DNA of 58,089 nt from Acidobacteriota bacterium (GTDB lineage Bacteria; Acidobacteriota; Vicinamibacteria; Marinacidobacterales; Marinacidobacteraceae): positions 13,202 to 71,290 of the forward strand of contig JAPPGX010000018.1 in assembly GCA_028877265.1 (NCBI GenBank), written 5' to 3'. Below, in pieces: positions 19,399 through 28,181 of the stretch. Within the stretch, counting starts at the first letter, position 1. Every line of letters starts with the position of its first letter. The notes beneath the pieces are model-generated. The model searched no databases. It saw only the letters and a list, made by a program, of their open reading frames with translations, and was not told the DNA's origin. Position numbers and translations under genes: made by a program.

Positions 19399-20067
19399 CT
19401 ACCCGTCCGTTGGCCGGCGTCCGTAGTTCCTGGCGTAGGCGGGCGGCTCGATGCCGTCCCGGAGGTCGGGCGCCGGCTCCGGCGGCCCGAACGTCGTGTT
19501 CACCGGCACCAGGCCGGCCCAGTAGGGAAGCGCGAGATCCTCGTCGTCATCAGCGGGGGGGCCGGTCCGAAGTTTGGCGGTGGCCTCCTCGATGGGGATC
19601 TGTGCGACCAGGGTCGCCCTGAGCTCGAGATCGTTCGTCGGGCGGGCGTCCCCGTGACGGCCGGGCACCAGCCGGCTCAACAGCACGTCGAGCGCCTCCC
19701 GCTTTTCGTTTTGCTCAGCCACCTCCACAGTGCGTCCCAGCACGACCACCGAGCGGTAGTTCATCGAGTGGTGGAAGTAGGACCGGGCGAGCACGAGCGC
19801 GTCCAGCAGCGTCACGGTGACCGCGGCCTCCGTTCCCGCGGCCAGGAGGCGCATGAGCCGGCTCGCGGACGATCCGTGCAGCAGCAGGCGGTCCCCGTCG
19901 CGGGCGTAACCCATCGGAATCACGAACGGGGAACCCTCGTGCACGAACCCGACGTGGGCCACGATCCCCTCGTCGAGGACCTGGTTGATCACCGCCCGGT
20001 CGTACGAGCCCCGTTGCGGCAGCCGCCGGACCCGGCTGCGGGGCGTCCTCTGGATCTCGGCAGTCAT
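19399..20067 (-). CDS. Pyridoxamine 5'-phosphate oxidase-family FMN-binding protein
   Basis: 222 aa, split-barrel flavin-binding fold. SYDRAVINQVLDEGIVAHVGF, PFVIPMGYARDGDRLLLHGS and the later YRSVVVLGRTVEV are typical of the family that includes NimA-type nitroimidazole reductases and general stress FMN proteins. The catalytic substrate is unknown. ATG 20067 has AAAGGAAAC upstream, the same ribosome-binding pattern as the NSS and AGCS genes. It lies 11 bp downstream of the protease gene. Confidence 0.85.
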   Translation of the reverse strand: MTAEIQRTPRSRVRRLPQRGSYDRAVINQVLDEGIVAHVGFVHEGSPFVIPMGYARDGDRLLLHGSSASRLMRLLAAGTEAAVTVTLLDALVLARSYFHHSMNYRSVVVLGRTVEVAEQNEKREALDVLLSRLVPGRHGDARPTNDLELRATLVAQIPIEEATAKLRTGPPADDDEDLALPYWAGLVPVNTTFGPPEPAPDLRDGIEPPAYARNYGRRPTDG

Positions 20068-20078
20068 GGTTTCCTTTC

Positions 20079-21209
20079 TCAGACGTCGCTGCGCAGCGAC
20101 AGTCGGCTCCGCAGGGTCTCCATGGTGACGACGCCGACGAACCGGCCGGCGTCGAGAACGGCCAGCGACCGCCGGCCCCCGGTCAGGAGATTCACCGCCC
20201 GGATGGCGGAATCCCCGGGGGCCAGGGTGGCGCCCAGGATGTCGGTCCGCATGAGGTCCCCGGCGGTGAGCCGCTCCAATTCGTCGGACGATCTCCGGCG
20301 GAGGTCCTCGAGGCGGACCGCACCCACGAGGTCCGCCTCATCGAGGACCGGAATCTCGGAATGGGGAGTCTCGAGCGCCAGCAGTTCCGTCGCGGAAGCG
20401 TTCCTCGGGACCGAGAGGATGCGGTAGTCCAGCAGATGGGCCGCGGTGACCCCTTCGAGCGCCTGCGCCAGCCAGACCTGGCGGGTCACCTCACGCGCGG
20501 TCCGCCGCAGATTGAGTCCGATCAGGACGAACCAGGCGCCGAGCACGAGGCGGACCGCACCGGCCGCCGCACCGCTGCCGCCGAAGAGCGCCAGGATGCC
20601 GAAGGCGACCATCAGGAGTCCGAACGCGCCGCCGGTCGCGGCGACCGCCCGGGTGGCGGCCAGCGGCCGGTCCCAGACCGCCCAAAGCACAGCCCGGAGG
20701 ATCCGGCCCCCGTCCAGCGGCACCGCCGGAATCAGGTTGAACGCCAGCAGCAGACCGTTGATCAGGGCGAGGTTGTTGGTCACCGCGACGACCGGAGCGG
20801 GCGCCGCCGTGAGCAACTGACCCGCCGTGAGGAACAACACGAACAGAACCAGCGTCATGAGGGGACCCGCGAGTGCGATCCGCAGTTCGGTCGCCGCGCC
20901 GCGCGGATGTCCCTCCAGTTCGGTGGCCCCACCGAACACCCGGAGCGTGATCCCGGAGACCTTGAGCCCCGAGCGCGCGGCGGCGGCCGCGTGCGCCAGC
21001 TCGTGCATCAGGACGGACGCGAGAAGCAGCACGCTGGTCACCACTCCCAGCGCGGCGGCGCCGGCCGCCGAGACGCCCGGAAGGCCCCGGAAATAGAGAA
21101 CCGCAAAGAGCGCCGATACGACGCTGACGGTCAGCACCCACGAGTAGTGGATCCGTATCGGAAAGGGCAGCCAGAGCTGGCGGATCCCCCGCCGCGGCGC
21201 GCCGGTCAC
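20079..21209 (-). CDS. Site-2-type membrane metalloprotease with CBS domains (M50B)
   Basis: 376 aa. The first 220 residues have six helices with the zinc motif H69-E70-L-A-H73 and the second motif N158-LIPAVPLD166-GGR, both complete, so it should be an active intramembrane protease. Residues about 240-370 hold a pair of CBS domains (the second ending GRFVGVVTMETLRS), which bind nucleotides and may sense energy state. Substrates of this Rv2625c/Slr-type group are poorly known. The GTG start overlaps the stop of the upstream M48-like gene (GTGA), so the two are translationally coupled. Confidence 0.92.
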   Translation of the reverse strand: MTGAPRRGIRQLWLPFPIRIHYSWVLTVSVVSALFAVLYFRGLPGVSAAGAAALGVVTSVLLLASVLMHELAHAAAAARSGLKVSGITLRVFGGATELEGHPRGAATELRIALAGPLMTLVLFVLFLTAGQLLTAAPAPVVAVTNNLALINGLLLAFNLIPAVPLDGGRILRAVLWAVWDRPLAATRAVAATGGAFGLLMVAFGILALFGGSGAAAGAVRLVLGAWFVLIGLNLRRTAREVTRQVWLAQALEGVTAAHLLDYRILSVPRNASATELLALETPHSEIPVLDEADLVGAVRLEDLRRRSSDELERLTAGDLMRTDILGATLAPGDSAIRAVNLLTGGRRSLAVLDAGRFVGVVTMETLRSRLSLRSDV

Positions 21210-22516
21210 CGCTGCCGTTCTCCGGAGTCAGCCGCCGTTCGCTCCCGGTTGCGCGACAGGATCAGGACGCGCTCTTCCGGCCCGAGCGTTTCCTCGAGCC
21301 AGCCCCGATTCAGGAACTCGACCGCGGCAAGGTCGGCGTCGATCCTGCCCTCGGCAGCCAGGCGGCCGAGCGCTTCCCGGACCGATCCGCTCTCGCCGGC
21401 GCCCACGGCGGTGATCCGCAGCGGCCCCGGCACCGGGGCGTCCCACAGCCGGTCCGCGCTTCCGAGCACCTCCAGAAACCACGCCTCGCAGGCGTCGAAG
21501 CGGCGCCGCCCGCAATCGAGACTCACTTCGACCAGGGACTCCCGCGCCGGGAGGAGCGCCATCAGGCCCGGACCCTGTTCGGAGGCCTCTCCCGAGTCCT
21601 CTTCCCGCGCCGGATGCAGACGGCCGCGCACCCCGGTGAAGCCGCGGACCCGGAACGCCTCGAGGACGGTCACCTCCGCGGCCTCGCGGGCCGCGGCTTC
21701 CCGGAGGCGCGCCCCCAGGCCGGCAAGTCGGGCCCGGTGCGCCGGCACTCCGTTCCCGCCCGCGGGGGCGGAACCGGCCGCCGGGATCTCCCGCACGGTC
21801 AGTCCGACCGGCTCTCCGTTCCGGGTCGCGCGAAAGACGCCGCGCCCCGCGGGTTCGAACGCGCTCCGGTCCGGCAGCGAGAGCCGGATGTCCGCCCGCG
21901 GCAGCAGGAGGTCCCGCCCGTCCGCAACCCCGTACTCGGCCGGCTGTCCGAAGAGCAGGCCGTCGAGCAGCGCGACCCAGCGGTCCCGGCTCGAGGCGCC
22001 GTCCGCGGGACTGCTTGCCGCGGGTTCCGCCGGCAGCGCCAGGGAGAGCGGCTGTTCGACCAGTTCCCCCGCGGTTTCCGGCCGGAAGGCCCCGCTCGCG
22101 AAGGTGGTTGCGGCGGACCGGAACAGCGCGGCGAGCGCCGGTTCGCCCGGCAGGGCGGCGAGCGCTCCCCGGGAAACGAAGACCGTCCGGTCAGCGAAGA
22201 GGAAGGCTTCCGGCTCCGGATCGTCGAGGACCGCAAACCGCCAGCCTTCCCGCAGGGGCGCCGCTTCTCCCTCGCGGCCGGCGAGCAGCGGGGTCCCGGT
22301 GAGGGCCTCGCGCCCGATTTCGGCGGTCAACGCGGCGAGATCCGGATCCTGAACCAGTGGCCGGTGATCCTCGAACGCCCTGCGCGCGCGCTCGGCGGCG
22401 TGAACGGCCGCCGCATCCGGTGGCATCGCGCGGTGTCCCGACGTGGTCGCGCAACCCGCGGCAGCGAGAACCGCGACGAGGACCGTTATTCGGGAAGCGG
22501 ACGGGGAACCAGCTAC
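21206..22516 (-). CDS. M48-like lipoprotein lacking the zinc motif; 5' end unclear
   Basis: About 435 aa. A lipoprotein signal (SRITVLVAVLAAAGC) is followed by a region with the layout of BepA-like M48 proteases: the segment WRFAVLDDPEPEAFLFADRT then FVSRGALAAL matches 'f.vvddpepNAFalpgg.ifvtrGLL'. Where M48 has HEIGH the protein reads R-S-A-A-T (about 133-137), so zinc binding and catalysis are lost. The C-terminus keeps the M48-like RGWLEETLGPEERVLILSR. No ATG, GTG, TTG or CTG exists in frame between the signal peptide and the ferredoxin stop, so the start is unknown; the 5' boundary given is a GTA codon. ATA 22489 is the only near-start. Confidence 0.6.
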   Translation of the reverse strand, partial: VAGSPSASRITVLVAVLAAAGCATTSGHRAMPPDAAAVHAAERARRAFEDHRPLVQDPDLAALTAEIGREALTGTPLLAGREGEAAPLREGWRFAVLDDPEPEAFLFADRTVFVSRGALAALPGEPALAALFRSAATTFASGAFRPETAGELVEQPLSLALPAEPAASSPADGASSRDRWVALLDGLLFGQPAEYGVADGRDLLLPRADIRLSLPDRSAFEPAGRGVFRATRNGEPVGLTVREIPAAGSAPAGGNGVPAHRARLAGLGARLREAAAREAAEVTVLEAFRVRGFTGVRGRLHPAREEDSGEASEQGPGLMALLPARESLVEVSLDCGRRRFDACEAWFLEVLGSADRLWDAPVPGPLRITAVGAGESGSVREALGRLAAEGRIDADLAAVEFLNRGWLEETLGPEERVLILSRNRERTAADSGERQR

Positions 22517-22525
22517 CCGCGGTTT

Positions 22526-22570
22526 CGCTCCGCTTTGCGGAGCGGTGCCGGCCTGAAGGCCGGCGCTCCC
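22526..22570 (+). repeat. Dispersed double-hairpin repeat, copy R5
   Basis: First hairpin CGCTCCGC-TTT-GCGGAGCG (22526-22544), second hairpin GCCGGCC-TGAA-GGCCGGC (22547-22564), tail GCTCCC. Both stems are perfect yet differ in sequence from copy R4. It lies 5 bp past the ferredoxin stop and immediately before the M48-like gene whose start codon is missing. Confidence 0.8.
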
Positions 22571-22574
22571 TCGG

Positions 22575-22832
22575 TCAGGCGTAGTAGTTGGTGTTGATGT
22601 CCCGGTAGTCGGCCCACTCGTCGGGCAGCTCTTCGTCCGGGAAGATGGCCGTGACCGGACAGGCCGGCTCGCAGGCGCCGCAGTCGATGCAGGTGTCGGG
22701 ATCGATGTAGAGCTGGGTGGCTTCCTCAAACCCGTCCTCGTCACTCGTGGGGTGGATGCAATCGACCGGACAAACGTCCACGCACGCAGTATCTTTGGTC
22801 CCAATGCAGGGTTCGGCGATCCAGTAAGACAT
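22575..22832 (-). CDS. Seven-iron-type ferredoxin
   Basis: 85 aa, cytoplasmic electron carrier. Cys 9, 17 and 21 followed by P form C-x7-C-x3-CP, and Cys 48, 51, 54 and 58 form CIDCGACEPACP. The cysteine normally second in an 8Fe site is absent (CIGT), which fits a [3Fe-4S] plus [4Fe-4S] pair. The stretch between clusters carries a long acidic insertion (PTSDEDGFEEA). It follows nuoN by 60 bp on the same strand; it could deliver electrons to the complex I core that here lacks its NADH module (inference). Confidence 0.9.
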   Translation of the reverse strand: MSYWIAEPCIGTKDTACVDVCPVDCIHPTSDEDGFEEATQLYIDPDTCIDCGACEPACPVTAIFPDEELPDEWADYRDINTNYYA

Positions 22833-22892
22833 CGTGGGAAGCTGCCTCCTCAGACAGGCGCGAGAAGAGTGGTCAAGCGGCTGGTTCCGGGA

Positions 22893-24386
22893 TCAGCCAA
22901 GTTCGAGAAGGGTCTGCGAGTACTCGGTGACCCGATCCAGGGAACCCCAGAATAGTAGTCCAAGAATGTTGGGCACTACCAGAAGAACGAGAAGCGCGAG
23001 GTCCAGCCGGCTGAACGCGAGCGCCGGGGCAGGTCCGGCATCCTCATCGATCACCATGACGCGCAGGATCTTGACGTAGTAGAAGGCGGCCACCGCGGCG
23101 TTCAGCACGCCGATGACGGCGAGCCAGCCCAGCCCGGCGTTGATGACCGCCGCGAACACGTACCACTTCGCCAGGAAACCCGCGAAGGGCGGGATCCCCA
23201 TCAGGGAGAACAGGAAGATCCCCATGGCGACGGTGAGTAGCGGGGAACGCTTCCAGAACCCGGCGTAGCTGCCGATCTCGAAGCTCCCCGTGACCCGGTG
23301 GGCCAGGATCACCACCGCGAAGGCCCCCAGGTTCATGAACAGGTAGATCGCCAGGTAGGCGGCGATGGCCTGCACGCCTTCGACCGAGAGCACGCAGGCC
23401 GCCATCAGCATGGTGCCGGCGTGGGCGATCGACGAATAGGCGAGCAGCCGCTTCACGTTCGTCTGGAGGAGCGCCGCCACGTTCCCGAGGGTCATGGTGA
23501 TGACCGCCAGGATCATCAGGAGCATCTGCCAGTCGGCGCCGCCCACCGGAGCGATCGCTCCCCCGCCGGCCGGTTCCGCCAGCCCCAGGTAGAAGAAGCG
23601 GATCAGGATCGCGAACCCGGCGGCCTTCGGGCCGACGGACAGGAACGCGGTGACCGGCGTGGGGGCTCCGGTGTACACGTCGGGACACCAGAAGTGGAAC
23701 GGCGCGGCGGCGATCTTGAAGCCGATCCCGGCCGCGACCAGGATCAGCACGAACAGCAGCCCGGGACCGAACGTGCCCTCGGCGAGCGCGGCCCGCACCC
23801 CGTAGAGATCGAGGGTGCCGGTCATCCCGTAGAGGAGCGAGAGCCCGAAGAGCATGGCGCCCGTGGAGACCGCCCCGAAGAGGATGTACTTGAGCGACGC
23901 CTCGTTCGAGAGCCGGTCCGAACTCAGGTAGCCCACCATGAGGTAGGAGGCCACCGAAACCGTCTCGAGCGAGAGGTAGATCATCACCAGGTTGACCGAA
24001 CCGGCCATCCACATGAGCGCCGCGGTTACGGTGAGCAGCAGCGCGAGCATCTCGCCCAGCCGGACTCCCTCCAGCTCCTTCGAGCGCATGCTCAGGAGCA
24101 GCACCACGATGGAGGTGAGGCAGAAGATCGGCCGGAATACGCCGAGCAGGCCGTCGTCCGCCAGCATCGAGGCGAAGAGCGACTGGGCCTCCCCCGCTCC
24201 GAGCGCCTGCCACGAGGTCACGAGCGCGCCGAGCAGTCCCACCAGCGTGATGCCGTTCAGGAGATCGGTGCTGTTCTTGAGCGGGCGCCGCTGGGTGAGC
24301 AGGTCCGCCACGATCACGACGGCGAGAGCCCCCATCAGGATCAGTTCGGGAAGGAACCGGGGGAGGCTTTGGAGGGCGTCCGACAC
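22893..24386 (-). CDS. nuoN: NADH-quinone oxidoreductase subunit N
   Basis: 497 aa, about 14 helices, antiporter-like proton-pumping subunit of complex I. Motifs include LSLETVSVASYLMVGY with the TM5 glutamate, AAPFHFWCPDVYTGAPTPV with the TM7 lysine region, and KRLLAYSSIAHAG for TM8. GTG start at 24386, only 12 bp after nuoK, where nuoL and nuoM would normally lie. This is the last nuo gene of the cluster. Confidence 0.95.
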   Translation of the reverse strand: MSDALQSLPRFLPELILMGALAVVIVADLLTQRRPLKNSTDLLNGITLVGLLGALVTSWQALGAGEAQSLFASMLADDGLLGVFRPIFCLTSIVVLLLSMRSKELEGVRLGEMLALLLTVTAALMWMAGSVNLVMIYLSLETVSVASYLMVGYLSSDRLSNEASLKYILFGAVSTGAMLFGLSLLYGMTGTLDLYGVRAALAEGTFGPGLLFVLILVAAGIGFKIAAAPFHFWCPDVYTGAPTPVTAFLSVGPKAAGFAILIRFFYLGLAEPAGGGAIAPVGGADWQMLLMILAVITMTLGNVAALLQTNVKRLLAYSSIAHAGTMLMAACVLSVEGVQAIAAYLAIYLFMNLGAFAVVILAHRVTGSFEIGSYAGFWKRSPLLTVAMGIFLFSLMGIPPFAGFLAKWYVFAAVINAGLGWLAVIGVLNAAVAAFYYVKILRVMVIDEDAGPAPALAFSRLDLALLVLLVVPNILGLLFWGSLDRVTEYSQTLLELG

Positions 24387-24398
24387 CTGGCTAACCCG

Positions 24399-24704
24399 CT
24401 ATCCCTTCAGCTCCGCGGCTTCGTCGAGGTTCACGTTCTTCATGACCCGGTAGAGCGACATCACGATGGCGAGCGCCACCGCCGCCTCGCAGGCGGCGAT
24501 CACGATGACCAGCAGCGCGAAGACCTGACCGCCGAGCGCCCCCTCCACGAACCGCGAGAAGGCGACCAGATTGATGTTCGCCGAGTTGAAGATCAGCTCG
24601 ATGGACATCAGGACGTTCACCGCGTTCCGGCGGGTGAGCACCCCGAAGACGCCCAGCGAGAAGAGCGCCGCCGAGATGTAGAGGTAATGCTCGAGGGGGA
24701 TCAT
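24399..24704 (-). CDS. nuoK: NADH-quinone oxidoreductase subunit K
   Basis: 101 aa, three helices, matching the usual length. LTRRNAVNVLMSIELIFNSA carries the conserved TM2 glutamate and CEAAVALAIVMS the TM3 glutamate of the proton path. The ATG overlaps the nuoJ stop by one base (TGATG). It ends with an extra acidic tail (NVNLDEAAELKG). Confidence 0.95.
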   Translation of the reverse strand: MIPLEHYLYISAALFSLGVFGVLTRRNAVNVLMSIELIFNSANINLVAFSRFVEGALGGQVFALLVIVIAACEAAVALAIVMSLYRVMKNVNLDEAAELKG

Positions 24705-25216
24705 CACGAACCGCTCTTTCCCCTCCGGCGGACCAGCATGGCGGCGCCCATGAGCGCGATCAGCAGCAGAACCGAGGCGATCTCGAAGGGCAGCAGGTAG
24801 TCGCCCATCAGCAGCCGTCCGATAGCCTCGCTGGTCGGGCCCGGATCGCCCGAGTCCATGGCTCCCCACTCCACCGACTGGATGATCCAGACGAGCAGCG
24901 CGAAGACCAGACCCGCGGACAGCGCCCCCGGAACGACCTGAATCGCCCCGGAACGGAGGTTCAGGTTGTAGATCCGGTTGGTCAGCATCACGCCGAACAG
25001 CAGCAGCGTGAGGATGCCTCCGACGTAGATCAGCACCTGGGCGCCGGCGAGGAAGTCGGCGCCGAGATAGACGTAGAAGACCGCCACCCCGAAGAACGCC
25101 GCCACCAGCGCGAACGCCGAGTGCACGAGGTTCTTCCCGACCACCACGTAGAGCGCCGACCCGAGCACCAGGGCGGCGACCCCGTAGAAGATCGCTGCCG
25201 ACGCCATGGATTCCAT
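24704..25216 (-). CDS. nuoJ: NADH-quinone oxidoreductase subunit J
   Basis: 170 aa, five helices, inner-membrane subunit. HSAFALVAAFFGVAVFYVYL followed by GADFLAGAQVLIYVGGIL is the conserved TM3 and following region that undergoes the pi-bulge change in complex I. ATG 25216 or ATG 25207 can start it. It lies 10 bp after nuoI and is coupled to nuoK. Confidence 0.95.
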   Translation of the reverse strand: MESMASAAIFYGVAALVLGSALYVVVGKNLVHSAFALVAAFFGVAVFYVYLGADFLAGAQVLIYVGGILTLLLFGVMLTNRIYNLNLRSGAIQVVPGALSAGLVFALLVWIIQSVEWGAMDSGDPGPTSEAIGRLLMGDYLLPFEIASVLLLIALMGAAMLVRRRGKSGS

Positions 25217-25226
25217 CGGGCGTCCG

Positions 25227-25754
25227 TCAGGCCTGGGCGGCCTCGGCCGGCGGCGGCTCGGGGGGCGTCCGCGGCTCCTTGGCGTAGCGGTAGAGCAGGT
25301 CGCCCTTCGTCTTGCCGCCGAACTCGTAGTCGGGTGTCATCAGGATGCAGTCGGTCGGGCACGGGAAGACGCAGAGCTGGCAGTAGCAGCAAAGCGACAT
25401 GTCGATGTCGAACTGGACCACCGTCTGCTTGATGGCGGTCCCGTCGGCCGCGAAGATCGGCGGTGCATCCCGGGCCCGCTTCTCGTTCTCGATGTGGATG
25501 CAGTCCACGGGGCAGGCGCGCTCGCACTGCTTGCAGCCGATGCAGTCCTCGATCTTCACGTGGAGCTTCATCCGCGAGCGCTCCATCAACGATTCCTTCG
25601 GAATGTCGAGCGGCGAGAGCCACCGTTCCTCGGGAAGTTCGTCGGCGGTGTACTGCTGGGTCACCGAGCGGGTGAAGAGGTGGCGGAAGGTCACTCCCAT
25701 CCCGATGAGGACGGTGCTGACCGATTCCCAGAGATCAACGAAATAGCGTTTCAT
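25227..25754 (-). CDS. nuoI: NADH-quinone oxidoreductase subunit I
   Basis: 175 aa, carries clusters N6a and N6b. Two complete 4Fe-4S motifs are visible: CIGCKQCERACPVDC and CCYCQLCVFPCPTDC. An N-terminal amphipathic stretch (MKRYFVDLWESVSTVLIGM) is the usual membrane-attachment helix. Passes electrons to NuoB. It follows nuoH by 7 bp. Confidence 0.96.
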   Translation of the reverse strand: MKRYFVDLWESVSTVLIGMGVTFRHLFTRSVTQQYTADELPEERWLSPLDIPKESLMERSRMKLHVKIEDCIGCKQCERACPVDCIHIENEKRARDAPPIFAADGTAIKQTVVQFDIDMSLCCYCQLCVFPCPTDCILMTPDYEFGGKTKGDLLYRYAKEPRTPPEPPPAEAAQA

Positions 25755-25761
25755 GTCCCCC

Positions 25762-26913
25762 TCACAAGAGTCCCTTGATGACCGTGGTCACCACCAGCAG
25801 GAAGAACGAGATCGGGATGACGTACTTCCAGCAGATTCCCATCAACTGGTCGACCCGGAGCCGCGGCAGCGTCCAGCGGAGCCACATCTGGACCACCACC
25901 AGCCCGAACCCCTTGACGAAGAAGAGGAGGGGGTTCGAACCGAAGGGGCCGATCCAGCCGCCCAGGAAGAGCAGCGCCGCCAGCATCGAGACCAGCAGCA
26001 TGTTTCCGTATTCGGCCAGGAAGAAGAACGCGAACCGCATCCCGCTGTACTCGGTATGGAACCCGGCCACGAGCTCCGACTCGGCTTCGGGAATGTCGAA
26101 CGGCGTGCGGTTCGTCTCTGCCAGGCCACAGATGAAGAACAGCACGAAGGCGATCAGGTTCAGCGGGAAGAGCTGGAAGATCAGCCAGTCGCCAACCCCG
26201 AGGATCCCGCCCGCCTGGGCGTTCACGATGTCGGGAATGGAGAGGCTCCCGACCTGGGCGACCACCACCAGCACCAGGATCGCGGTAGGGATCTCGTAGC
26301 TGACCATCTGGGCCGCGGCCCGCATGCCCCCGTAGAGGGCGTACTTGTTGTTCGAGCCCCAGCCCGCCATCAGCACCGCGAGGGCGCCGAGCGAGGTGAT
26401 CGCGATGAAGTAGAGGACGCCGATGTTCAGGTTCGCGACCGCGAGCACCGTCCCGTCCTCGCGGACGCCCCAGGGGACGATTGCGAAGGCTGCGAACGCG
26501 CTCGCCACCGCGAGCATGGGGGCCGCGCCGAACAGCACCCGGTCGGCGTCGCGCGGGACCAGGTCTTCCTTGAACATCAGCTTCACGCCGTCGGCGAAGC
26601 TCTGGAGCAGTCCGTGCCACCCGACCCGCATCGGGCCGAGCCGGTCCTGGACGTGGGCGGCGACCTTGCGCTCGAGCCAGATCGAGTAGATGGGATTGAG
26701 GGCCAGGATGCCCACGAACCCCGCCGTGCCGAGCACCACGATCGTCAGGTGCTGGAGCGCGGGCGGCACGAAGTCGGCGACCAGTTCGGAAAGGATCGTC
26801 GCGACCACCGGAAGCGCCGCGATGGTCCCCAGTATCACCAGCAAGAGCACGATGGGGATCATCGTGAGCGGCCCCATGAGCCGCATCTCGATCTGCCGGA
26901 AGCGGGTGATCAC
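25762..26913 (-). CDS. nuoH: NADH-quinone oxidoreductase subunit H
   Basis: 383 aa, eight or more helices, forms part of the quinone chamber. Hallmarks: GILALNPIYSIWLERKVAAH and VQDRLGPMRVGWHGLLQSFADG, ALYGGMRAAAQMVSYEIP, and the acidic loop GLAETNRTPFDIPEAESELV with GFHTEYSGMRFA. The GTG start shares GTGA with the nuoD stop. Somewhat longer than E. coli NuoH (325 aa) because of the N-terminal helix and loops. Confidence 0.96.
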   Translation of the reverse strand: MITRFRQIEMRLMGPLTMIPIVLLLVILGTIAALPVVATILSELVADFVPPALQHLTIVVLGTAGFVGILALNPIYSIWLERKVAAHVQDRLGPMRVGWHGLLQSFADGVKLMFKEDLVPRDADRVLFGAAPMLAVASAFAAFAIVPWGVREDGTVLAVANLNIGVLYFIAITSLGALAVLMAGWGSNNKYALYGGMRAAAQMVSYEIPTAILVLVVVAQVGSLSIPDIVNAQAGGILGVGDWLIFQLFPLNLIAFVLFFICGLAETNRTPFDIPEAESELVAGFHTEYSGMRFAFFFLAEYGNMLLVSMLAALLFLGGWIGPFGSNPLLFFVKGFGLVVVQMWLRWTLPRLRVDQLMGICWKYVIPISFFLLVVTTVIKGLL

Positions 26914-28124
26914 CGGTCGATCTCTCCGAGGACGATGTCCAGGCTGCCGATGATGGCGATGATGTCGGCGATCATCTCGCCGCGGGTGATCTCGTGGAAG
27001 AGCCCCATCGCCACGAAGCAGGGGGAGCGGCCCTTCACCCGGTAGGGGATGGGCTTCTTGTTCTCGGCGACGATATAGAAGGCCAGTTCGCCCCGCGGCG
27101 CCTCGCTCCGGCAGTAGGCCTCGCCGGCCAGCGGCCGGACGAACCGCGGCACGTTCTCGTGGACGTCGCCTTCCGCGGGCAGGCGGTCAAGCGCCTGGCG
27201 GACGATCTTGACGCTCTCGTACATCTCGCGGACCCGCACGAAGTACCGGTCCCAGCAGGAGCCGACGGGACCGTGGGGACTGGTTGCCACGACCACGTTG
27301 AAGTCGTAGTTCTCGTAGCCCAGGTAGGGGTCGTCCCGCCGCAGGTCCCAGTCGATCCCGGAGCCCCGGAGGTTCGGGCCGGAGAGCGCGTAGTCCTTCG
27401 CCATCTCCGGGGTGATGATCCCGATGTCGGCGGTCCGGCGGATGAAGATCTTGTTGTGGCTGAGGAGCTTGTCCACCTCGTCCAGCACCGGCACGAACTC
27501 GTCGAGGAAGCGCCGGCACTTGTCGGTCCAGCCCTCGGGCAGGTCGTGGGAGACGCCGCCGACCCAGTTGTAGTTGTAGAGCAGGCGGGCGCCGCAGAGC
27601 CACTCGAAGAGATCGAGGATCCGCTCGCGTTGCTGGAAGCAGAGCAGGAACGGCGTGAAGGCGCCGATGTCCATCCCGTAGGTGCCCATCGCCAGCAGGT
27701 GGCTCGCGATCCGCTGCAGTTCCGCGGTGATCACGCGGATGCCCGCGACCCGCTCGCCCACCCCGATGCCGAGCAGCTTCTCGACGGTGAGCGCGTAGGC
27801 GAGGCTGTTCCCCATCGAACCGACGTAGTCCATCCGGTCGGTGAAGGGGATGACGCCCTGGTAGTCGATGTTCTCGGCGTGCTTTTCGAAGTTCCGGTGC
27901 AGGTAGCCGATGTGCGGCCGGGCGTCCTTGACGATCTCCCCGTCGGTCTTGAGCTCCACCCGCAGCACTCCGTGGGTCGAGGGGTGCTGGGGCCCCATGT
28001 TGAGGATCATCTCGTCCTCTTCGAGCTCCTCGGGGGAGAAGGCGTAGGAGTTGTCGGGCGGCAGTTCCTCGTCGTAAAGCGTGACGAGGGGAGCGCCGTC
28101 GACGGGGGAACGCTGCTCGGCCAT
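26910..28124 (-). CDS. nuoD: NADH-quinone oxidoreductase subunit D
   Basis: 404 aa, 49-kDa quinone-site subunit. LNMGPQHPSTHGVLR holds the conserved quinone-binding His, and RPHIGYLHRNFEKHAEN, DRMDYVGSMGNSLAY and the C-terminal EIDR are all present. Not fused to NuoC. An N-terminal 40-residue acidic extension precedes the conserved core. ATG 28124 lies 85 bp from the nuoC stop, and that gap contains a dispersed double hairpin. Confidence 0.96.
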   Translation of the reverse strand: MAEQRSPVDGAPLVTLYDEELPPDNSYAFSPEELEEDEMILNMGPQHPSTHGVLRVELKTDGEIVKDARPHIGYLHRNFEKHAENIDYQGVIPFTDRMDYVGSMGNSLAYALTVEKLLGIGVGERVAGIRVITAELQRIASHLLAMGTYGMDIGAFTPFLLCFQQRERILDLFEWLCGARLLYNYNWVGGVSHDLPEGWTDKCRRFLDEFVPVLDEVDKLLSHNKIFIRRTADIGIITPEMAKDYALSGPNLRGSGIDWDLRRDDPYLGYENYDFNVVVATSPHGPVGSCWDRYFVRVREMYESVKIVRQALDRLPAEGDVHENVPRFVRPLAGEAYCRSEAPRGELAFYIVAENKKPIPYRVKGRSPCFVAMGLFHEITRGEMIADIIAIIGSLDIVLGEIDR

Positions 28125-28139
28125 CTAAGGGTTCCCGGT

Positions 28140-28181
28140 CGCCGCTATCAGCGGCGATGCCGGCCTGGAGGCCGGCGCTCC
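28140..28181 (+). repeat. Dispersed double-hairpin repeat, copy R6, inside the nuo operon
   Basis: First hairpin CGCCGCT-ATC-AGCGGCG (28140-28156), second hairpin GCCGGCC-TGGA-GGCCGGC (28159-28176), tail GCTCC. It separates nuoC from nuoD in an otherwise tightly packed operon, so in the transcript it would form two strong hairpins between the cistrons. Confidence 0.8.
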
